Positions 58,743-64,000 of a DNA stretch of 64,000 bases are shown here, piece by piece (within the stretch, counting starts at the first letter, position 1; each line of letters starts with the position of its first letter). Source of the stretch: Bacillus pinisoli (GTDB lineage: Bacteria; Bacillota; Bacilli; Bacillales; SA4); the NCBI RefSeq assembly GCF_023036475.1, contig NZ_JAJQKI010000002.1, forward strand, positions 248,001 through 312,000, written 5' to 3'. The notes beneath the pieces are model-generated. The model was not told where the DNA came from and did not search any database. It worked only from the letters and a program-made list of their open reading frames with translations. A program made the position numbers and the translations under genes.

Positions 58743-60382
58743 ATTTTTAGATCCACTCCTTGGTAATCCTTCTGTTTAAAGTTAAAAGCCTTAGGATCTT
58801 GTTGATTTGTAGATTTTTTCTCAAGAGAATCTATAACCTTTACGGAGGATAATATATAATCCAATGAAGATAGATTCTCTTTTAATATATTATATCCTTT
58901 TGAAACAATGTGTTGAAGACCTTCTGTTTCATTAAAGATGGATATATTTATAACGCGATTTTGAACTTGCATATCAATGATCGTCTGGTTAATATTCTCT
59001 AAATCTAGGTAAAATAAAATCCTGCAGAAGCCTGAGTCAATCTGACCGTCCTTCTTTTTTCTCCCACTCCATTGGATTGTGATATCGGTTAATTTATTGC
59101 CTAAAGCAAGAGGGAACTGCATGTATAACTGTTGTATCGGTCCATTTGATTCTTGAGCCAGCAGCTGCATTCCTGTTAGACGATGTAGCAACGACTCCAT
59201 TTCCTTCCCATTTGGTCCAAGTTCAGCTATTGCTTGTAATAAAAGCGCTTTTAGGGATTCCAATTTAGCTGGAGCCTCTATATCATTTTTTACAAACGTC
59301 GCTATTTCTCTTTCATGCTCTAATCCCAATGTCTGAATCATTTGCTTTAATTGGTGTTTTACTTCGGTACCATCTTCCAAAAAACTTTGTGTGAATTGAT
59401 TAAATTTATCTAATAGCTCTTTTATTAAATTTGCTTCCACAGGCGAAGTTGTACCTGAATTCCCTTGAGCTAACTCTCTCATTCTGGCTGAAATCTTAGA
59501 CAAGTCCACTGGGGAAAGTGAGTTAACTACTTGTTTTATCATTTCTTTTTCTGCTGGGTTAGACGTTCCATTTATACTTAGTTGATCCGTTTTTAATAGT
59601 GTTTCTGGTAGAGAGGATTTACTAAATACTTGTAACTCATGAAGCAATTTTAGGGCCGCCTGTCTCGCTTCGTTTGAATTGTTAGAAGAAAACCATTGCT
59701 CAACGAGAGATTCGACTACCTTTTGACTCACAGTAATAGAATTCCCTTCCCTCAAACTTACTATAAGATCCTTTAGTTGTCCTGTTACCTCTGAATTCGA
59801 GAACTTTGGACTATCTAACAATTTCGCTAATTGTTCAAGTTGAGTAGATAGTTTAGAAGGTTTTTGAAACTCTATAAGTGATTTAAACGTTTCATTTGTA
59901 AACGGCAAGTCCTTTTTTAGCATCATCTCAATAGCGGCAGTTCCGTTAGAAGGTTTACTCAGCTCCTTGATCCACATGGAAGCTTTAGAGAGTTGTTCCT
60001 TTGTAAATGGTAGATTGGAAGTTAATAAAAACTGTAAAAGTTGATGATTTAGTTTTGTATCTGATAATTGAAACTGACTAAGTAAAGAGCCAATTGAATC
60101 CTTTCCAGCTAATTGTCCTTTTGGATTATGCTCAATTACTTTTAACACTAAATCACCATTTTGAGATGGCTGTGCTTCAAACCAATACCTTCCGTTCGCT
60201 TCAATCGACGTATCTATTTGTGCATGGAGCCTAAGAGACCCAAGTTGAACAAGAGCGGTATTATTAGGAAATAATTTCTCAACTTTACCAGATATCACTT
60301 GTCCAGGTCGAAGTGATAAAGAGGGTGAACTATATATACGCTCACCGCTAATAAATGATGAGATGAGACTTGCAGGATTCAT
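58739..60382 (-). CDS. ylqG: YlqG-like protein, FliK-related by context
   Basis: 547 aa. Ser/Leu/Gln-rich helical protein with no membrane segment or signal peptide. The N-terminal 90 residues form a beta-rich part (GQVISGKVEKLFPNNTALVQ); the middle is long, helical and poorly conserved; the C-terminal region (about 425-520) has an alternating strand pattern around MQFPLALGNKLTDITIQW resembling the FliK C-terminal fold. It is encoded next to the FlhB-like ylqH, which supports a FliK-like relation. Function unknown; medium certainty for the FliK likeness. Confidence 0.8.
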   Translation of the reverse strand: MNPASLISSFISGERIYSSPSLSLRPGQVISGKVEKLFPNNTALVQLGSLRLHAQIDTSIEANGRYWFEAQPSQNGDLVLKVIEHNPKGQLAGKDSIGSLLSQFQLSDTKLNHQLLQFLLTSNLPFTKEQLSKASMWIKELSKPSNGTAAIEMMLKKDLPFTNETFKSLIEFQKPSKLSTQLEQLAKLLDSPKFSNSEVTGQLKDLIVSLREGNSITVSQKVVESLVEQWFSSNNSNEARQAALKLLHELQVFSKSSLPETLLKTDQLSINGTSNPAEKEMIKQVVNSLSPVDLSKISARMRELAQGNSGTTSPVEANLIKELLDKFNQFTQSFLEDGTEVKHQLKQMIQTLGLEHEREIATFVKNDIEAPAKLESLKALLLQAIAELGPNGKEMESLLHRLTGMQLLAQESNGPIQQLYMQFPLALGNKLTDITIQWSGRKKKDGQIDSGFCRILFYLDLENINQTIIDMQVQNRVINISIFNETEGLQHIVSKGYNILKENLSSLDYILSSVKVIDSLEKKSTNQQDPKAFNFKQKDYQGVDLKI

Positions 60383-60400
60383 ACCAGCACCTCCATACTC

Positions 60401-61174
60401 TTATTGAACGGCCACCTCTTTTATCGGAGCAAAAGAACGGCGGTGTTCAGAAATAATACCATATGACTCGATAGCTTCTAAATGCTGTCTTGTACCGTAG
60501 CCCATATGATTCTCAAATCCATAGTGTGGATACGTTTCACCAAGATTCTTCATGTATTTGTCTCTTGTAACTTTTGCGATAATTGAACTTGCTGCAATGG
60601 ATACACTATTCTGGTCACCTTTTACAATTGAGTGCTGTGGTATATTAAGATTAAGTTTCATGGCATCAATTAATAAATGGTCGGGGTATGGTTTAAGTTG
60701 GTGGATAGCCTCTTCCATTGCAAGTTTCGTAGCCTCATATATATTAACTTCATCTATTTGAGAAGCATGAATCACACCTATTCCAATGCTAATAGCAAGG
60801 TCTTGAATCAGGTGATAGTAATACTCTCTTTTACTCTCCGTTAATTGCTTAGAGTCATTAATTCCGATTAACTCTACTTGTCTAGGTAGAATAACGGCTG
60901 CAGCAACCACAGGACCTGCTAGTGGGCCTCTCCCCACCTCGTCTACACCGGCAATAAGATGATACCCCTGTTCATGAAGTTCTCGCTCATATGTAGTCAT
61001 CTGTTGCCATTGTTCCTGTTGTCGAAGCAATTCAGCTTGTTGCTTTTCATATTGCTCCATTAGTCGAATGACACCTTTTCGGGTATCTTTTTTAAATTTG
61101 GTTAATAGCTTATTATCTAAACTCGATTCTTTCATTAAAGAAGCTATTTCAGCTATCGTGTAATCTTCTTTCAT
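60401..61174 (-). CDS. rnhB: Ribonuclease HII
   Basis: Removes RNA from RNA-DNA hybrids and single ribonucleotides from DNA. 257 aa. Catalytic DEVGRG (Asp and Glu at about 78-79), the third acidic residue in LIDAMKL and the C-terminal [15 protein letters not shown]-terminal 70 residues are the extension common in Bacillus RnhB. The ATG at 61174 is chosen (AGGAG 10 nt upstream) over a GTG three codons earlier that lies too close to the ribosome site. Confidence 0.96.
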   Translation of the reverse strand: MKEDYTIAEIASLMKESSLDNKLLTKFKKDTRKGVIRLMEQYEKQQAELLRQQEQWQQMTTYERELHEQGYHLIAGVDEVGRGPLAGPVVAAAVILPRQVELIGINDSKQLTESKREYYYHLIQDLAISIGIGVIHASQIDEVNIYEATKLAMEEAIHQLKPYPDHLLIDAMKLNLNIPQHSIVKGDQNSVSIAASSIIAKVTRDKYMKNLGETYPHYGFENHMGYGTRQHLEAIESYGIISEHRRSFAPIKEVAVQ

Positions 61175-61221
61175 ACATAACACACTCCTAACTTTTATAT
61201 CGGAAGTTTATAAAAAAAATA

Positions 61222-61242
61222 AAGACCTGATTATCAGGTCTT
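61222..61242 (-). terminator. rbgA terminator
   Basis: Arms AAGACCTGA (61222-61230) and TCAGGTCTT (61234-61242), 9 bp perfect with a 3-nt loop, followed on the minus strand by TATTTTTTTTATA. It overlaps the rbgA stop codon. Confidence 0.8.
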
Positions 61243-62101
61243 ATTCGTTATTCCAATCAGACGGTGTTTCGAATGTTAATTTTCCAAGTTTGCCGGAACG
61301 AAGCTCTCTTAAAATCAACTCTGAAGTCTTATCATAATCAATAAGTCCACCACCCATTAGACATCCTCTCTTCTTACCAATCGCATCAAATAACTCCACG
61401 ATATCTTCCGGAATCTCTTGGAGGTCATATCTTTTCTTCAACGCATCAGGATAATTATCTGTTAGAAATCTTAATGCAAATACGGCTACATCCTGCAAAT
61501 TAATGATTGTATCCTTTATTGCACCTGTAGTTGCCAGGCGAAGGCCCACTAATTCATCTTCAAATTTTGGCCACAGAATTCCCGGTGTATCTAATAATTC
61601 CAATTCTTTTCCTACCTTAATCCACTGTTGAGCAGTAGTAACACCAGGTCGATCTCCCGTTTTTGCAATATTTCGTTTCGCTAATTTATTAATGAGTGTG
61701 GATTTACCCACATTTGGAATTCCAATGATGAGTACACGTATCGCACGTGGATTTAGCCCTTTCGCTCTCATTCTCTCCCATTTTTCATGGACAAGTTCCT
61801 GACAACTAAGAATAATTTGTTTTAAATTTGTACCAGATTGTGCATCTATAGCTAATGTCTTAATCCCTTTATTTTCAAAATGCTGAATCCATTCATTTGT
61901 CTTTCTATCATCTGCTAAATCTGCTTTATTCAGAAGCATTAACCTTGGCTTAGTTGAGACAATCTCGTCAATCATTGGATTTCTTGAAGAATTTGGAATT
62001 CTCGCGTCTGCTAATTCTACCACCACATCAATTAATTTAAGTTTTTCTTGTACTTGGCGCCTTGCTTTTGCCATATGTCCTGGAAACCATTGAATTGTCA
62101 A
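61241..62101 (-). CDS. rbgA: Ribosome biogenesis GTPase RbgA (YlqF)
   Basis: Circularly permuted GTPase needed for late assembly of the 50S subunit. About 286 aa: G4 NKAD near 58-61, G1 GIPNVGKS near 127-134, G3 DTPG further on, then a C-terminal ANTAR-like helical domain. [19 protein letters not shown] marks the N-terminus. The TTG at 62101 is chosen since AAGGTGGTGA lies about 8 nt before it and B. subtilis RbgA starts [11 protein letters not shown]; earlier GTG codons lie within that site. Confidence 0.95.
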   Translation of the reverse strand: MTIQWFPGHMAKARRQVQEKLKLIDVVVELADARIPNSSRNPMIDEIVSTKPRLMLLNKADLADDRKTNEWIQHFENKGIKTLAIDAQSGTNLKQIILSCQELVHEKWERMRAKGLNPRAIRVLIIGIPNVGKSTLINKLAKRNIAKTGDRPGVTTAQQWIKVGKELELLDTPGILWPKFEDELVGLRLATTGAIKDTIINLQDVAVFALRFLTDNYPDALKKRYDLQEIPEDIVELFDAIGKKRGCLMGGGLIDYDKTSELILRELRSGKLGKLTFETPSDWNNE

Positions 62102-62246
62102 GATGTTCACCACCTTTTACTAGTTTTATTATAACTTCGATTTTTATACAATGGACATGTTAGTAGCTACTAAAAGATGAGTTTTTCTTTTCCTCATAAT
62201 TTGTTGCTTTTCGTGAGTTACATGTAAATAAATTGTCGTTACATCG

Positions 62247-62345
62247 CGCTCCAGACACTTACTTTCCTTGGAAGGAAGGATATTTTCACTATCGTGAAAA
62301 GACCCTTTCCTCTACTTGCCGCAGGATCAAGTGTCTTTCGCTCCA
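62247..62345. repeat. Palindromic, MITE-like intergenic element
   Basis: About 99 bp in the 337-bp lepB-rbgA gap, bounded by direct CGCTCCA at 62247-62253 and 62339-62345. Inside these lie GACACTT and AAGTGTC as inverted arms, and in the centre TTTTCAC (62283-62289) pairs with GTGAAAA (62294-62300). No reading frame. It resembles short hairpin repeats dispersed in Bacillaceae genomes. The rest of the gap holds only the lepB terminator and presumably the rbgA promoter. Confidence 0.55.
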
Positions 62346-62395
62346 TTCCACCACCCATTAAGAGCCTAAGAAAAAGACAACTTATATGTAGGCAT

Positions 62396-62426
62396 TAAAA
62401 AAGGGAATGAGTAAGACTCTTCCCTT
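62396..62426 (-). terminator. lepB terminator
   Basis: On the minus strand AAGGGAA (62420-62426) pairs with TTCCCTT (62401-62407, shown as AAGGGAA on plus), extended by GAGT/ACTC with a one-base bulge, and is followed by TTTTTAATGCC. Located 13 bp after the lepB stop. Confidence 0.7.
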
Positions 62427-62438
62427 CCTACTAAAATA

Positions 62439-62993
62439 TTAATCGACAAAACGAATTTCAGAGAGAGGCCAATATACCACATTTGTCTTACCTATAACAC
62501 TCTCCATTGGTACAAATCCAATATCTCTACTATCTTTACTAAATCGACGATTATCCCCCATTACAAAGAGATGACCTTCAGGAACTGTTTTCTCTCCCCA
62601 TAATTGTTCTAACTCAAAATCATATGTTAGAGGTGCATCTATTAACTCGGTCTTCGCACCATCAAGATACGGTTCTTCTATGGGTTCACCATTTATGTAT
62701 AACACATCATTTTTATATTCAACGTGATCGCCTGGAAGCCCTATTACACGCTTTATGTAATCCTTTTGCTCAGGTGCATGAAACACAACAATATCAAAAC
62801 GTTTCGGTTCACCAATATTGTAGCTCAACTTGCTAACAACCATTCGATTCTGATCATGGAGGGTTGGCATCATTGATAATCCGTCTACAACAATTGGCGC
62901 AAAAAGAAAGTAACGTATACCTGCAGCTAATAATACAGCAATTACCAGTGCTTTCATCCATTCCCAAACTTCGCTTTTCTGACGGGTCATCAC
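62439..62993 (-). CDS. lepB: Type I signal peptidase LepB/Sip
   Basis: Membrane protease that removes signal peptides from secreted proteins. 184 aa: one N-terminal membrane helix (about 14-32), catalytic Ser40 (VVDGLSMMPTL) and Lys81 (DYIKRVIGLPGD), and the GDNRRFSKDSRDIGFVP block. Typical of the short Bacillus P-type enzymes. It sits between rplS and rbgA; in B. subtilis these two are adjacent without a sip gene, while several other bacilli have one here. Confidence 0.95.
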   Translation of the reverse strand: MMTRQKSEVWEWMKALVIAVLLAAGIRYFLFAPIVVDGLSMMPTLHDQNRMVVSKLSYNIGEPKRFDIVVFHAPEQKDYIKRVIGLPGDHVEYKNDVLYINGEPIEEPYLDGAKTELIDAPLTYDFELEQLWGEKTVPEGHLFVMGDNRRFSKDSRDIGFVPMESVIGKTNVVYWPLSEIRFVD

Positions 62994-63027
62994 TTATCCT
63001 CCACTCATTATACCGGTTTATTAGAAA

Positions 63028-63050
63028 AGGAGCTTGATACTCAAGCTCCT
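63028..63050 (-). terminator. Terminator between rplS and lepB
   Basis: Arms AGGAGCTTGA (63028-63037) and TCAAGCTCCT (63041-63050), 10 bp perfect with a 3-nt loop, followed on the minus strand by TTTTCTAATAA. Probably the end of the trmD-rplS transcript. Confidence 0.8.
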
Positions 63051-63110
63051 GATTTCTTATTATATACACAGAGCAATTTACTACTTGCTCCCTAGCATTT
63101 AATAGGTTAA

Positions 63111-63149
63111 ACTTCACATCATTGTGGACACGGCCACAATGATGGAAGT
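63111..63149 (-). terminator. Long hairpin just after rplS
   Basis: Arms CATCATTGTGG-type (63111-63127 with 63134-63149), more than 15 paired bases with one mismatch. On the minus strand only GTTTAACC follows, on the plus strand TTTTTT follows, so it terminates plus-strand transcription better. Works with the terminator at 63028-63050, or stabilises the rplS mRNA 3' end. Confidence 0.6.
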
Positions 63150-63157
63150 TTTTTAGC

Positions 63158-63604
<447 letters not shown>

Positions 63605-63610
63605 AGTAAC

Positions 63611-63639
63611 ATCATACCATACAGATATATAGGTTGCAA
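63611..63639 (-). promoter_or_regulatory. Sigma-A promoter of rplS
   Basis: On the minus strand TTGCAA (63634-63639), 17-nt spacer, TATGAT (63611-63616) with TG one base upstream (extended -10). It begins 4 bp after the trmD stop. Gives rplS expression independent of trmD. Confidence 0.7.
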
Positions 63640-63642
63640 TAG

Positions 63643-64000
63643 CTAGTCAGTCTCTTTTTGAAGTTCAGATAACCATTTTTTTTGTTCTTGAGTAAGGTTT
63701 TCCTCAATAATTAAATCAGGTCTCCTGTTTAACGTTCTCCTAAGAGATTCTTTAGAGCGCCATTCTTCAATTTTTTTATGATTACCTGATAATAGTACAT
63801 CAGGAACCTTATATCCTCTATATTCAGCTGGTCTAGTATATTGAGGGTGTTCCAGGTATCCTGTACTAAAGGAATCCTTTTTATGAGAAGCCTCATTGCC
63901 TAGTACATCCGGTAGTAATCTTACGACACTATCTACTATCACCATTGACGCTAACTCTCCACCTGTTAATACGTAGTCACCAATTGAAATTTCATCGGTA
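63643..64000 (-). CDS. trmD: tRNA (guanine-37-N1) methyltransferase TrmD (5' end cut by window)
   Basis: SPOUT-class enzyme that methylates G37 next to the anticodon. About 118 C-terminal residues are visible, and the frame is open at base 64000. The trefoil-knot SAM site [14 protein letters not shown] is at the window edge, followed by [20 protein letters not shown] and [12 protein letters not shown]. Roughly half of the protein lies outside. It is adjacent to rplS as in the rpsP-rimM-trmD-rplS operon. Confidence 0.96.
   Translation of the reverse strand, partial: TDEISIGDYVLTGGELASMVIVDSVVRLLPDVLGNEASHKKDSFSTGYLEHPQYTRPAEYRGYKVPDVLLSGNHKKIEEWRSKESLRRTLNRRPDLIIEENLTQEQKKWLSELQKETD

Overview
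The window is a low-GC Firmicute chromosome segment, almost certainly from Bacillaceae. Gene order and protein sequence match the Bacillus subtilis block trmD-rplS ... codY-fla/che-sigD-rpsB-tsf ... polC-nusA-infB-rbfA-truB nearly gene for gene. The genus cannot be fixed from sequence alone. Every recognised gene is on the minus strand, so transcription runs from high to low coordinates. Both edges cut a gene: trmD at the right, truB at the left. I saw no tRNA, rRNA, CRISPR array, prophage or IS transposase.

Right part (64000 to 47750), housekeeping: trmD (partial), rplS with its own promoter and leader, signal peptidase lepB, ribosome-assembly GTPase rbgA, rnhB, the ylqG-ylqH pair (FliK-like and FlhB C-domain-like), sucCD, dprA, topA, trmFO, then xerC-hslV-hslU-codY.

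Middle part (47295 to 18868), one large fla/che operon of 34 genes: flgB-flgC-fliE-fliF-fliG-fliH-fliI-fliJ-ylxF-fliK-flgD-(flagellar operon protein)-flgE-flbD-fliL-fliM-fliY-cheY-fliO-fliP-fliQ-fliR-flhB-flhA-flhF-flhG-cheB-cheA-cheW-cheC-cheD-(116-aa membrane protein)-sigD-(95-aa protein)-swrB. It encodes the basal body, rotor/switch, type III export gate and ATPase, hook, placement GTPases, the B. subtilis-type chemotaxis core (CheC/CheD/FliY) and the flagellar sigma factor. codY, a known repressor of fla/che in B. subtilis, lies directly upstream.

Left part (18712 to 1): rpsB, tsf, pyrH, frr, uppS, cdsA, dxr, rseP, polC, rimP, nusA, rnpM, ylxQ, infB, ylxP, rbfA, truB. Hairpins separate rpsB/tsf, tsf/pyrH, frr/uppS, polC/rimP and rbfA/truB. 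proS, which normally lies between rseP and polC in Bacillus, is missing.

No wholly new gene system is evident. The unusual signals are mostly non-coding: (1) three tandem 128-bp nested palindromes plus a partial fourth, with compensatory base changes between copies, ending 3 nt from the sigD Shine-Dalgarno; (2) a perfect hairpin between the Shine-Dalgarno and the ATG of flbD (swrD) that would bring them to normal spacing when folded; (3) a canonical EF-hand calcium loop inserted in the hook protein; (4) palindromic insertions in the rimP-nusA and lepB-rbgA gaps. Several gene starts were moved downstream of the longest reading frame on the basis of Shine-Dalgarno position and family N-termini.
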